DNA from: Deinococcus deserti VCD115
GTDB lineage: Bacteria > Deinococcota > Deinococci > Deinococcales > Deinococcaceae
NCBI RefSeq assembly: GCF_000020685.1
Contig: NC_012527.1
Location: 24,001 to 88,000 of the forward strand
Reading direction: 5' to 3'
DNA length: 64,000 nt
Shown here: in pieces, positions 1 to 7,436 of the stretch
How positions within the stretch are numbered: the first letter of the stretch is position 1
How the letters are laid out: each line of letters opens with the position of its first letter
The notes under the pieces: model-generated
The model's database searches: none
What the model saw: the letters and a program-made list of their open reading frames with translations, nothing else
What the model was told of the DNA's origin: nothing
Translations under genes and position numbers: made by a program

Positions 1-774
1 CAGGAGCAGTCCGACCCACAGTCCTCCACCACCCAGACTGCTCCACCTTCTCAGACACCGGAAAATCAGGGATCGTCGCAGGCCGCGTGTGACAACCGCA
101 TGGTCCTTCCAGCTGACCAGCGATATATCGCACTCTGTGACGAGATCAGTATTCTGTACGACCCCAAGGCGCGAATTCCTAGAGCGGTCCTTGAAGTCCT
201 GAGCGCTCAGAAGTTAACTGGAGAGGCGACCCGGGAAGACGATCAGTTCCGCGAGGATGACCGCCTGCCAGAAGCAGCCCAGGCCCAGGTTCAGGACTAC
301 CGGCGCAGCGGCTATGACCGCGGGCACCTTGCCCCCGCCGCCGATTTCAAGCATTCCGAGGAAGCCATGGCCGCCTCCTTTCTGCTGAGCAACATTGCGC
401 CTCAGCAGGCACAGTTCAACCGCAATGCCTGGGCTGGGCTGGAAAGTGCCACACGCCAGTGCGCCCTCAACCAGCGGCAGCTCAGCGTGGTGACCGGAAC
501 CATTGGAGAAGGCGGCACACTCAAAGAGGAGGGCCGGGTGGCCATTCCAAGGCAGTTTTACAAGGTGTGGCTTACATCCCGTGGCTACCGGGCGTGGGTG
601 ATGCCCAATGTGGGTGCGGGCGTTCCACAGAAGGAGCTTACCGGCAGCGCATATGCCCGTTTTGAGGTGACTCTTGATCAGCTAAGGCAGGCAACCGGGT
701 TGAACCTCGCCCCTGGTGTTCCTGGAGAGAAAAAGGGTCGCCTGTGCCCAGGGAGCATTCCTCTTTCCCAGTAA
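1..774 (+). CDS. DNA/RNA non-specific endonuclease (NucA/EndoG type), 5' partial
   Basis: A metal-dependent nuclease that cuts DNA and RNA without sequence preference, judged from the beta-beta-alpha-metal signature. The DRGHLAPAADF motif lies at about residues 108-118 of the visible frame and contains the catalytic His. The following NIAPQQAQFNRNAW stretch supplies the metal-binding Asn, as in NucA, Serratia nuclease and EndoG. The frame is open from base 1 without a stop, and the first 33 residues are a Q/S/T/P-rich linker. The true start therefore lies outside the window, and an ATG at 100 is only internal. The linker suggests a secreted or anchored protein, but no signal peptide can be seen. 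The family call is good; cell location and substrate are inferred. Confidence 0.88.
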   Translation, partial: QEQSDPQSSTTQTAPPSQTPENQGSSQAACDNRMVLPADQRYIALCDEISILYDPKARIPRAVLEVLSAQKLTGEATREDDQFREDDRLPEAAQAQVQDYRRSGYDRGHLAPAADFKHSEEAMAASFLLSNIAPQQAQFNRNAWAGLESATRQCALNQRQLSVVTGTIGEGGTLKEEGRVAIPRQFYKVWLTSRGYRAWVMPNVGAGVPQKELTGSAYARFEVTLDQLRQATGLNLAPGVPGEKKGRLCPGSIPLSQ

Positions 775-1160
775 ACGCTGCCCAAGGAGCCAAGATATGC
801 ACGCCGTATCCGGCGGCTTCGTAAAAGCCTGGACATTCTCGTAGGGAGAAGAAACCGGAGGTTGCGTTGTGGCTCCTTTGATACGGCAGCTCTCGCTGAT
901 CGACTCACCGGTGCGTCTGTCTGACGGTCAGATATGGCCACAGCCCGCCTAACCACTTTTCCAGGTCACGACTATGGCCGATTTACTGATCTGAGCGTAA
1001 GTGATAGCGCCCCTGATTCTCCAGTCGAAACCCTTGAGGCAAAGAAAATAGGAGTCCGTAGGAGGACGAGCCAGGTCAAGAGGGAGACTTTCCGCTGCTG
1101 CCTGCCGTATCAAGTTGTAGCGTACCTGCTATCCGCTACCTCACCTCTTCAGGAATTTGC
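775..1160. other. Intergenic region with a short palindrome
   Basis: No convincing gene; the 101-aa frame at 934-1239 runs into the small membrane gene in another frame and lacks coding character. An odd palindrome, TCTGAC-G-GTCAGA, lies at 920-932. No terminator with a U-tract was found behind the nuclease. Confidence 0.4.
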
Positions 1161-1340
1161 ATGCCCACCTGGATTCGCAACCACCGCCGCAAGATTACCG
1201 TTCTTAGTGCGGTACTGCTCATTGTCCTGCTCGGCCTGACCGGTGTGCTCACCAAGGGAGTGGCCTTAGTCTTAAGCCTGATGGTTCTGACGTTCCTGTA
1301 CAAACTCCGTCAGCATGGGACGTATACCGTGAATCAGTGA
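1161..1340 (+). CDS. Small two-helix membrane protein (59 aa), unknown function
   Basis: Short frame from ATG 1161 to TGA 1340. The N-terminus is very basic (TWIRNHRRK). Two hydrophobic stretches follow, about residues 13-30 and 34-47, and the tail is polar. This is the layout of a small membrane protein with the positive end inside. An AGGA sits 8 nt before the ATG as a weak ribosome site, and a strong hairpin follows about 100 nt downstream. I do not recognise the family and cannot assign a role. It is a plausible real gene because hydrophobicity and codon use are coherent in this frame only. Confidence 0.55.
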   Translation: MPTWIRNHRRKITVLSAVLLIVLLGLTGVLTKGVALVLSLMVLTFLYKLRQHGTYTVNQ

Positions 1341-1444
1341 ATCAGTTCACCGCTCCTGCTGAGGTGGCGGTGCAGACCGGCGCGGCCGCGGGGGGCGCAT
1401 CACACGCGAACCACGTTGGCTCTTGCGGTGATGGAAACTGTTGA

Positions 1445-1486
1445 AGACCTGCCCTCATCCAGGAGGGCAGGTCTACGCCCATTTTT
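1445..1486 (+). terminator. Rho-independent terminator-like hairpin
   Basis: A perfect 12-bp stem, AGACCTGCCCTC (1445-1456) pairing with 1463-1474, encloses a 6-nt loop. It is followed after ACGCCCA by five Ts at 1482-1486. It lies behind the 59-aa membrane protein. The T-tract is offset by 7 nt, so efficiency is uncertain. Confidence 0.6.
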
Positions 1487-1889
1487 GACTGGTCGTCAGG
1501 CCCGAGGTATTTCTATGAGGAGCGTTTCTAGGCTGTCATCGCTGTAAATCATCGTATAGGTCAGTAAAAGCGCTGCTGCATAGCAGATGCCGTCCGTTCA
1601 CCTCCACGACCAAGTCGAGAGGGGATTATTTTCTGCTGTTGAAGTCTGGAGTCAAAACGGGGCCATGCCCCATTCACCTGATTTATCCCACACGCGTTCA
1701 ACGGCTGTCGCTCCAGGAAGTCAGCCGGCGGTCTACTTGTGGCTGTTTTTTGCCCGTACCATCTGCAGGCTGATCACAGTCGTGCGCTACACTTCTCAAT
1801 CCGCTGACTGCTTCTTCCTGTCTTTCTGCGTCATGGGTCGGCAGCAAGCTCAGCCTTAGGGCCCGATTTGAGCCGCTGGTGTCAGGCGC
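1487..1889. other. Intergenic region, no feature seen
   Basis: About 400 bases between the terminator-like hairpin and the 3' end of the GH16 gene. The only long frame (1587-1859) has no family signature and poor codon use. I see no RNA gene or repeat here. Confidence 0.4.
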
Positions 1890-2729
1890 TTAGTGGCTTG
1901 GGGTGAAGCTGACGTAATCGACGAGCATGTACTGGGTGCCTGCTGTGCTTTTGCCCCCCCACAGTGTGGAGTTTGTCGGCCACAGGTTGAACATCAGGTG
2001 CGCTTCGGTCGCCGGCACCACGCTGGTGATCGTGCGTTTGAGCACGCCGTCGATATAGAAGTCCACCTTGGTGGGCGCCCAGTCCCAGCGGTACGTGTGG
2101 AAGTCCTGCGACAGGTCGGTGCCGGTACCGCCGGTGCCGTAGTCATGACGGTTGGTGGTCTGCCAGGTGCCGATCCAGTCGGTGGTGCGGTTTTGCCCTT
2201 CGATTTCGTGGTCGATTTCGGTCTGCGAATCATTGACGAAGTTGAAAAAGGCGGTGATGTTGCCGCTCACACCATGGCCACGCACGGCAGGGTTGGCGCT
2301 GCTGCTGGCGGCACGCAGTCGGGCTTCATACCGTCCATAGCCGTATTTGGCGTGGGTGGCGAGTTCGGCAGCGCTGGCGACCAGACCAGGGGTGACATCG
2401 AGCTTCATGACAAGGTAGCCGCCGCTGACGGTGACGTTCGCGGGGTTCCAGGTGCCGTTCAGGCCGTCTTTGGCCCAGAAGGGTTTCCAGCCGCTGTTCG
2501 ACAGGGCCCAGCGGGTGGTGTCGAGAGTGTTGAAGTCGTCTCGCCAGCTGCCAGCAATCTGCACAGAGTCAGCTGGGGTTGGAGCTTGAGCTACCGGAAC
2601 GCTCGGGATGCGAGCCACAGGGGTCTGAACAGGACTTTCAACCACGGGGGCCTCTGGGGCGCTCGAGCACGAAGCGAGCAGCAGGCCCAGAACGGTTACA
2701 GCGGTCAGATTACGAAATGCATTGCGCAT
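1890..2729 (-). CDS. Glycoside hydrolase family 16 lipoprotein (beta-glucanase-like)
   Basis: A secreted polysaccharide hydrolase. Residues 1-21 form a lipoprotein signal with lipobox LASC (Cys21), followed by an Ala/Pro/Val-rich linker to about residue 60. The catalytic domain carries the GH16 signature EIDHEIEGQ, whose first and last acidic residues are the expected nucleophile and acid/base. Aromatic-rich strands follow (TYRWDWAPTKVDFYIDG). The total of 279 aa is normal for GH16. Substrate cannot be fixed; laminarin, lichenan or exopolysaccharide beta-glucans are typical of the family. The start is supported by AGGGAG 5 nt upstream of the ATG. A cyclic-di-GMP-I riboswitch-like leader lies directly upstream, so control by this second messenger is likely. 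Probably attached to the cell envelope. Confidence 0.88.
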   Translation of the reverse strand: MRNAFRNLTAVTVLGLLLASCSSAPEAPVVESPVQTPVARIPSVPVAQAPTPADSVQIAGSWRDDFNTLDTTRWALSNSGWKPFWAKDGLNGTWNPANVTVSGGYLVMKLDVTPGLVASAAELATHAKYGYGRYEARLRAASSSANPAVRGHGVSGNITAFFNFVNDSQTEIDHEIEGQNRTTDWIGTWQTTNRHDYGTGGTGTDLSQDFHTYRWDWAPTKVDFYIDGVLKRTITSVVPATEAHLMFNLWPTNSTLWGGKSTAGTQYMLVDYVSFTPSH

Positions 2730-2734
2730 GAGAA

Positions 2735-2740
2735 CTCCCT
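2735..2740 (-). promoter_or_regulatory. Shine-Dalgarno of the GH16 gene, complementary to the riboswitch 5' flank
   Basis: AGGGAG, 5 nt before the ATG at 2729. A CTCCCT lies just 5' of the aptamer (2828-2823 on the - strand) and can pair with it perfectly, which would close the aptamer and hide the ribosome site. The sequence match is direct; the regulatory meaning is inference. Confidence 0.55.
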
Positions 2741-2822
2741 TGTCTTCGGTAACTCGGCCGACCTCGTGGGTCCCGGTAGCTTTGCGTCTCCGTCTCGCGG
2801 CGGATTTGCCTTTTTCGGTTTC
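2741..2822 (-). promoter_or_regulatory. Cyclic-di-GMP-I (GEMM) riboswitch-like leader of the GH16 gene
   Basis: Read on the - strand, the leader shows in order the conserved blocks of the class I c-di-GMP riboswitch. These are AAAAAGGCAAAT (2820-2805 region), a TCCG..CGGA stem with a GCGA tetraloop, GACGCAAAGC (2788-2779), a second stem starting ACCGGG, GGCCGAG, and the closing GTTACCGAA (2753-2745). The block order, GNRA loop and invariant GACGCAAAGC and GTTACCG match the family. The aptamer ends about 15 nt before the ATG of the GH16 lipoprotein. It was recognised by eye; no covariance model was run. Confidence 0.82.
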
Positions 2823-2826
2823 AGGG

Positions 2827-2844
2827 AGGAACCCACACCTGGGT
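2827..2844 (-). other. Short hairpin upstream of the riboswitch
   Basis: GAACCCA and TGGGTTC pair around a 4-nt loop just 5' of the aptamer. It may be part of the leader RNA. No U-tract follows in either direction. Confidence 0.35.
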
Positions 2845-3117
2845 TCATCACCGCCTGCAGATTAAGCCCAAACAAATAACAAAGTCCTTACACTACGACT
2901 TGCCTCAGAATTCCCACATTTAAGGGCTTAAAGAATTCATAAACATAATCGATCCTTTATGATCAGTCTGCTCAATGATGTTGTAGACGCCATTTAGTCG
3001 TCAGCTCGTTTGATGGCGCCTCTCAGAGCTTCGCTCTGCCTTCATGAAGTCCCCATTTGTCTACAAGCCCCCCACCAAATGAAAATCAAACAGGTGCGCT
3101 TTGTTGTGCGCGACGGG
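2845..3117. other. AT-rich divergent promoter region
   Basis: This region separates the GH16 leader (- strand) from the secreted protein at 3130 (+). It is clearly richer in A/T than its surroundings at about 2870-2990, consistent with promoters. It contains an inverted repeat, TCATAAA (2937-2943) and TTTATGA (2956-2962), a possible operator. No single convincing -35/-10 pair could be fixed for the GH16 transcript. Confidence 0.35.
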
Positions 3118-3129
3118 TAAGCTGGAGAC
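3118..3129 (+). promoter_or_regulatory. Leaderless-type -10 element (TAAGCT)
   Basis: TAAGCT at 3118-3123 is followed by 6 nt and the ATG at 3130, so transcription would begin at or next to the start codon. The intervening GGAGAC could also serve as a ribosome site. Confidence 0.5.
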
Positions 3130-3570
3130 ATGAAAGTGCTGTTGACTGCCACCGCCCTGCTTGGCCTGGGAGTCTCGGCGGCACAGCCTACAACTTCCGG
3201 TTGGCCGCAAGGAAGCTGCCTGCACGGCACCACCATCAATGAAAGTGGCCGGCCGCTGAACCTGCGTGCGCTGGAAGGCCATATCCGGCAACTGCTTCAG
3301 CAGGCCAAAGTGAGCCCAGCTGCTGTCTGCAGCAGTTACCTGAACATTCTGGTCCAAGCCGAGTCCCTCAGTCAGCAGAACACACGCATAACGGCACACT
3401 TGATTCTGGCCGAACGCGAGGTGTCCCTGACTGATGTCAAACGCAATGACGCAGTTTCCAGATGCAGCCTCACCGTCACTGACGTCGTCCATCAGGATGA
3501 AGATTTCTTCGCCAGCGCTCAGGCCGTACTGACACGCGTGTTTGCCCGCGCTCCCCAGTGCACCCGCTGA
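3130..3570 (+). CDS. Secreted protein of unknown function (146 aa)
   Basis: The N-terminus is a classical signal peptide (basic MK, then a hydrophobic core to about residue 17) ending near SAAQ, so the mature protein is probably exported. It contains several cysteines (for example in GSCLHG, AAVCSSY, SRCSL and PQCTR) that could form disulfides outside the cytoplasm. No known domain is recognised. The start is supported by both a TAAGCT element 6 nt upstream and a GGAGA ribosome site. Function unknown. Confidence 0.65.
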   Translation: MKVLLTATALLGLGVSAAQPTTSGWPQGSCLHGTTINESGRPLNLRALEGHIRQLLQQAKVSPAAVCSSYLNILVQAESLSQQNTRITAHLILAEREVSLTDVKRNDAVSRCSLTVTDVVHQDEDFFASAQAVLTRVFARAPQCTR

Positions 3571-3797
3571 CCAGACAGGGTAATAGGGCGTTGATCACCC
3601 CGTGTCTTGCGGTCCAGCACGCCGAACCTGCATGATGACGCGGTGATCCGCCGCATCAAACGTGTTGAATTCACCCTGCGAGGCGCCGACGTGGATGGCC
3701 CCACAGACAACCCGTATACACAGAGCACAGACGCTTCAGGCGGGCCGGCTCATTTCATCCGGGTGATACCTGTGGCCGTGCGACCTTCAGGCGTTTC

Positions 3798-4532
3798 TTG
3801 ACTGCCCTGTTGATCGACAGCAGCAACGCAATCTGCCGGGCGTATTACGGCAGGGCAGGAGGCCAGGCGCACGCCGTGCCGCAGGTCCTGTGCGAAGTGG
3901 TGTGGTCATTGCAGCACCGCTTTCAGGCTGAACATGTCATCGCTGCGCTCGATGACACCCGGAATTTCAGACAGAGCCTGTACGAAAGCTACAAAGGGCA
4001 CCGGACACCCAAGCCAGCGGATCTCACGCACCTGCTGACACAGGCCGCTGAACTGATGGGCGCAGCCGGAGCGATTCCAGCGCTGGCTCCTAACCATGAA
4101 GCGGATGATGTGATGGGCACTCTTGCCAGGCGTGCACCCGGACGGGCCGTGATTGTTACCAGTGACCGGGACCTGTTCTCTGCGGTCACCGAGACCGTGC
4201 AGGTCTACGAGCCGCGCTCTCGGACGGTCATTACGGTCGCTGACGTACAGGCACGCTTTGGGGTGTCGCCGGAGCGCATCCCGCTGTTTAAATCCCTTTG
4301 TGGAGACAGCAGCGACAATATCCCCGGTGTACGCGGCCTTGGGGAAAAAGCCGCGAGTGTCCTGGCTGCGCAGTGCGGTACGGTCGATGAGATTTTCGAA
4401 CGCGTGAGCACATTTGACCGGCGGTACCAGAAGGCACTCCTGGCGGCTGACCCTATGGAAATCCGCCTGTTTCATCAATTGGCGACCGTTCGCACGGACG
4501 CTCCGGTCGCCCGCGTCCCACTTCGCCGCTGA
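3798..4532 (+). CDS. Stand-alone 5'-3' exonuclease (FEN / Pol I N-terminal domain type)
   Basis: A structure-specific 5' nuclease related to the N-terminal domain of DNA polymerase I and to stand-alone flap endonucleases. It removes RNA primers or 5' flaps. Acidic metal-binding motifs are present in order: LIDSSN (res 5-10), ALDDTRNFR, EADDVMG, VTSDRDL and GDSSDNIPG, followed by a helix-hairpin-helix-like GLGEKAA. The length of 244 aa fits a nuclease without a polymerase domain. The start is a TTG (3798), which places LLIDSSN at the expected N-terminal position; no earlier start is better. Opposite-strand frames are shadows. Likely acts in repair or replication alongside the full Pol I elsewhere. 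Confidence 0.85.
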   Translation: MTALLIDSSNAICRAYYGRAGGQAHAVPQVLCEVVWSLQHRFQAEHVIAALDDTRNFRQSLYESYKGHRTPKPADLTHLLTQAAELMGAAGAIPALAPNHEADDVMGTLARRAPGRAVIVTSDRDLFSAVTETVQVYEPRSRTVITVADVQARFGVSPERIPLFKSLCGDSSDNIPGVRGLGEKAASVLAAQCGTVDEIFERVSTFDRRYQKALLAADPMEIRLFHQLATVRTDAPVARVPLRR

Positions 4533-4852
4533 CCATGAGCAGGACACGCCGTGGAGGAGCTTTGCGCCGTGTTTTCGGCGGGTCGGCTCACTGGCTTCTT
4601 GTTCCATTGGCGAGCGTACTACAGCCAGGGCCAGGTCAGGCAACCGTGTTGTTTCGCCCAACGCCACACGCAGGCCTGATAGCTTCCTCGGGGCACTTTT
4701 GTTTGCTCTGGGCGGAGATTTCTAACGCTGAGAGCGGCTGAGCACCCTTCCCAAGGTCTGCCAGCCGACCTTCACCATGAGTTTCACTCTGCCGCTTCGC
4801 GATGAGGCGGCTGCACTTGACCACCTGCCGCGTTGTGGTCATGATGGCGGGC

Positions 4853-5935
4853 ATGCTCGAACAACTCCGCCGCCGCCTACGGGAACTGTGCGATGTAGAC
4901 GCCATTTCTGGCGATGAACGGCCCATGCTGCGTGCCCTGCGCGACATTCTCGCCGGGCAGGTGGATGAATTCACTGTGGACGTTGCCGGGAACGGGTTCG
5001 CTATCAGGCGTGGTGCGCAGCCAGGGCCGACCGTACTGATCGCAGCACACACCGACGAGATTGGCCTGATGGTCAAGAGCATCGAGCCGAGTGGCTTTGT
5101 CCGCTTCGAAAAGATCGGAGGTGTCATCGACAACCTCCTGCCTGCCCGGGCCGTGCGCGTACGTGGAGTCAACGGCGTGATCGGCATGAAAGCCGGGCAC
5201 TATCAGACCGAACAGGAGCGCACCCAGGGGCGCAAAGCGGGTGAACTGTATATCGATCTGGGCTGCGCCAGCGCCGCTGAAGTCGAAGCGCTGGGGATCC
5301 GCATCGGAGATCCGGTCGCGTTTGTCAGCCCCCTGCTGGAGATTGGCGGGCAAGGCCATCTCGTCGCCGGGAAAGCCGTCGACAACCGGCTGGGCTGCGC
5401 AGTGCTGCTTGAACTTGCCCTGGGAACCGCGCCGCCCTGCGGAACGCTGGTGCTGGCCTTCACTGCCCAGGAGGAAGTCGGGCTCAAGGGTGCGAGGATT
5501 GCAGCCGAGCGTTACCGCCCTGACCTCGCGCTTGCGCTGGATACCATGCCGACCGGGGACACACCCGATATGCACGAGTACCGCGACCTGAATATCCGGC
5601 TCGGTGCAGGCCCGGCCATGCAGGTGATGGCCGGGCCCGGGGGCCGGTCCAACCTGTTACATCCCCTTGTCAAGGATTACCTCCTGGCGATGTCTCGGGA
5701 GAAAAATGTGCCCCTGCAGCTGTGCACATTCAATGGCGGCTCGAATGACTCCGCGGCGATGGCCTGGGCCCATCAGGGCGTCGCTGCCGGCTCGCTGACC
5801 ATCCCCCGCCGGTACTCACACTCGCCGATGGAGCTCGCGGACCTGCGTGACGCGGTCGGGGCGCTGGAGGTCCTGCGTGGCGTGATTGAGGGCATGGACA
5901 GTCTGCCCGACTTTACGTTTCTGGCCGACGAGTAA
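4853..5935 (+). CDS. M42 family metallopeptidase (glutamyl/deblocking aminopeptidase-like)
   Basis: A cytosolic di-metal aminopeptidase of the M42 (PepA/TET) family that trims N-terminal residues from peptides. Zn-ligand and catalytic motifs are visible: AAHTDEIGLMV, VDNRLGCAVL, TAQEEVGLKGA (catalytic EE), LDTMPTGDTPD, and SHSPMEL near the C-terminus. The metal-free insert GVIGMKAGHYQT is typical. From this ATG the protein has 360 residues, the usual length. The frame extends upstream to 4802, 4841 and 4844, but the family begins close to the LEQL helix, so the ATG at 4853 is preferred. No strong ribosome site decides it. Substrate specificity is not readable. Confidence 0.88.
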   Translation: MLEQLRRRLRELCDVDAISGDERPMLRALRDILAGQVDEFTVDVAGNGFAIRRGAQPGPTVLIAAHTDEIGLMVKSIEPSGFVRFEKIGGVIDNLLPARAVRVRGVNGVIGMKAGHYQTEQERTQGRKAGELYIDLGCASAAEVEALGIRIGDPVAFVSPLLEIGGQGHLVAGKAVDNRLGCAVLLELALGTAPPCGTLVLAFTAQEEVGLKGARIAAERYRPDLALALDTMPTGDTPDMHEYRDLNIRLGAGPAMQVMAGPGGRSNLLHPLVKDYLLAMSREKNVPLQLCTFNGGSNDSAAMAWAHQGVAAGSLTIPRRYSHSPMELADLRDAVGALEVLRGVIEGMDSLPDFTFLADE

Positions 5936-6443
5936 GGTGCGCGAGGTCTCCCGGGCATGGCTAGGGCACTCCGGTGTGCTTTGCCTGGACATTGCGCCCG
6001 CAGTCAGCAGTCAAAGAGAGAGGTTGACCGCGGCACTCCGGCACTGCCCATCTGGGCAGTGCCGGAGTGCCTGACGCTTTCGGGGCCTCGTCACGCGTAA
6101 TGGCCTGAATAAGCCTGAACTGATCCGCGCGGAGTCCCCGGGCTGACCGCTGCCAGGGAGCGTTGATCGACAACCCCATTTATGCCTCGACTCCAGGGAC
6201 AGGGCACAACACCGTGTGTTTCAGGAAGTGCCCGGTGTCTCAAGCCAGAATTCCTGGCCAGCCTTTAACCGGAGTGCTCCTGGGCAGAATGATCGGAGTT
6301 TTCGCTGGCCGTTTGTGTCCACTCCTGGGTGGCCGCAAGGTCTGTCTGGTCACCAGCAATGTCATGCGGGTGTGGCTCTCAGGGCGATGACCTCCTGAAC
6401 CGCCCTGATCCAGGAGCAGGGGCCCGTGCCCGTTATCCAGGGC
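5936..6443. other. Convergent intergenic region, 3' of peptidase and acetyltransferase
   Basis: About 500 bases between two genes that point at each other. Apart from the long hairpin at 6032-6071 I find no supported gene. Short frames at 5961-6179 (-) and 6163-6398 (+) have no recognised family and could be remnants. Confidence 0.4.
6032..6071. terminator. Very long perfect hairpin, probable bidirectional terminator
   Basis: A 19-bp perfect stem: GGCACTCCGGCACTGCCCA (6032-6050) pairs with 6053-6071 around a 2-nt spacer. It lies between convergent genes. No run of Ts follows on either side, so it may act as an mRNA 3'-end stabiliser or a Rho-assisted terminator rather than a classical one. 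Confidence 0.5.
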
Positions 6444-7256
6444 TCAGGCCTCCCGCGGGTGCCGCAGAAGCAGTTGCTGACGCTCCCTGGGGCATAAACC
6501 GACACTGGCGTAAATATCCTTCGCGAAATAGTGATCATCTGCCACAATAACCAGCTCACCCGCTCCGAGAGCCTGCTGTGCATGCGTACCAGCAAAGTGC
6601 GTCAGGGTGCCGCACAGGCCCTGGCGGCGGTAATCGGGATGGGTGCCTACCGACTGGAACCGCGCGAGGGTTCCGTCCGTGAACACGCCGAGATCGGCAG
6701 CAAGGACATCATCGACGAAGGCGCCGTACCAGAATCCCAGGCCGGCTTTCGCCATGGCCCGGTAGCGGCGGAACTGCCCTTCCTTAAACGTCCGGTAAGA
6801 CGCTTCCGACTCGTTGAGATGAGCCTCACGGCCAGCGACCTGCTGATCAACCACGGCTGCCCAGGCCTCGTCGGTGTTCTCGATCACGCGCAGCTCAGCT
6901 TCGCGGTTCGGCCGGGCCGGAGCATGAAGGGCAGCCGCAGACATGATGACGTTTTCTTCCAGCACGTATCCAGCGTCAAGAAACGGCTGCACGTGTGCTT
7001 CTCCACGTGGCGGCACGTCCCAGCCGAACAGCGTATGCCGGACGGTGGGGGGCGTGCCGATTAGTTCCGCGAAGCGCGCCTCCCACTCAGGGAGGTCTCC
7101 AGGCTTCGAAGGCGAATCGAAAATCAGAAAGTTGCCGAAGTAATGTGTGGGATTGTCAGGGTTCGTGACACGCACAACGTCACCGAGGTCCTCGACAATG
7201 CCCTGGAATCGGGCGAAGATCAGGTCAGTCCGGTACCCAAGTGACTGCAGGTGCAT
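6444..7256 (-). CDS. GNAT family N-acetyltransferase
   Basis: An acetyl-CoA dependent acetyltransferase. The C-terminal half has the GNAT core: a strand ending ARFQSVGTHPDYRRQGLCGTL, where the R/Q-x-x-G-x-G/A-like loop (YRRQGLCG) binds the pyrophosphate of CoA, and then a later VIVADDHYFAKDIYASVGL strand. The N-terminal half (DLIFARFQGIVEDLGDVV) is a second, degenerate-looking domain. The frame is open to 7373, but the ATG at 7256 is preceded by CGGAAG and a TACAGT -10 element, which fixes the start and gives 270 aa. Substrate unknown. Confidence 0.8.
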   Translation of the reverse strand: MHLQSLGYRTDLIFARFQGIVEDLGDVVRVTNPDNPTHYFGNFLIFDSPSKPGDLPEWEARFAELIGTPPTVRHTLFGWDVPPRGEAHVQPFLDAGYVLEENVIMSAAALHAPARPNREAELRVIENTDEAWAAVVDQQVAGREAHLNESEASYRTFKEGQFRRYRAMAKAGLGFWYGAFVDDVLAADLGVFTDGTLARFQSVGTHPDYRRQGLCGTLTHFAGTHAQQALGAGELVIVADDHYFAKDIYASVGLCPRERQQLLLRHPREA

Positions 7257-7268
7257 CTTCCGACTGTA
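7257..7268 (-). promoter_or_regulatory. Leaderless-type -10 element (TACAGT) deciding the GNAT start
   Basis: On the - strand TACAGT (7268-7263) is followed by 6 nt and the ATG at 7256. This favours the ATG at 7256 over upstream codons up to 7373. Confidence 0.55.
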
Positions 7269-7424
7269 CTGGAGGCGTGCCGCCCAGCCATGCGCCTTAC
7301 GGCGTAATGCCGCGTGGTGATATTTCCGTCGGGCGTTCCACACCGCCGAAGGGGGAAGCTCTGGGAGCATCACGGCCGGTCACAGCAGTGCCCTGGGCCG
7401 ACACAGAAGCCGCCTGCCAGCCGT

Positions 7425-7436
7425 TAAGGTCAGGGT
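7425..7436 (+). promoter_or_regulatory. Leaderless-type -10 element (TAAGGT)
   Basis: TAAGGT (7425-7430), 6 nt, then the ATG at 7437. No separate ribosome site is evident, as expected for a leaderless mRNA. Confidence 0.5.

Noticed and set aside
1893..2879. 328-aa frame on the + strand across the GH16 gene
   Set aside because: Antisense shadow of a gene with clear GH16 motifs and a lipoprotein signal; no family signature of its own.
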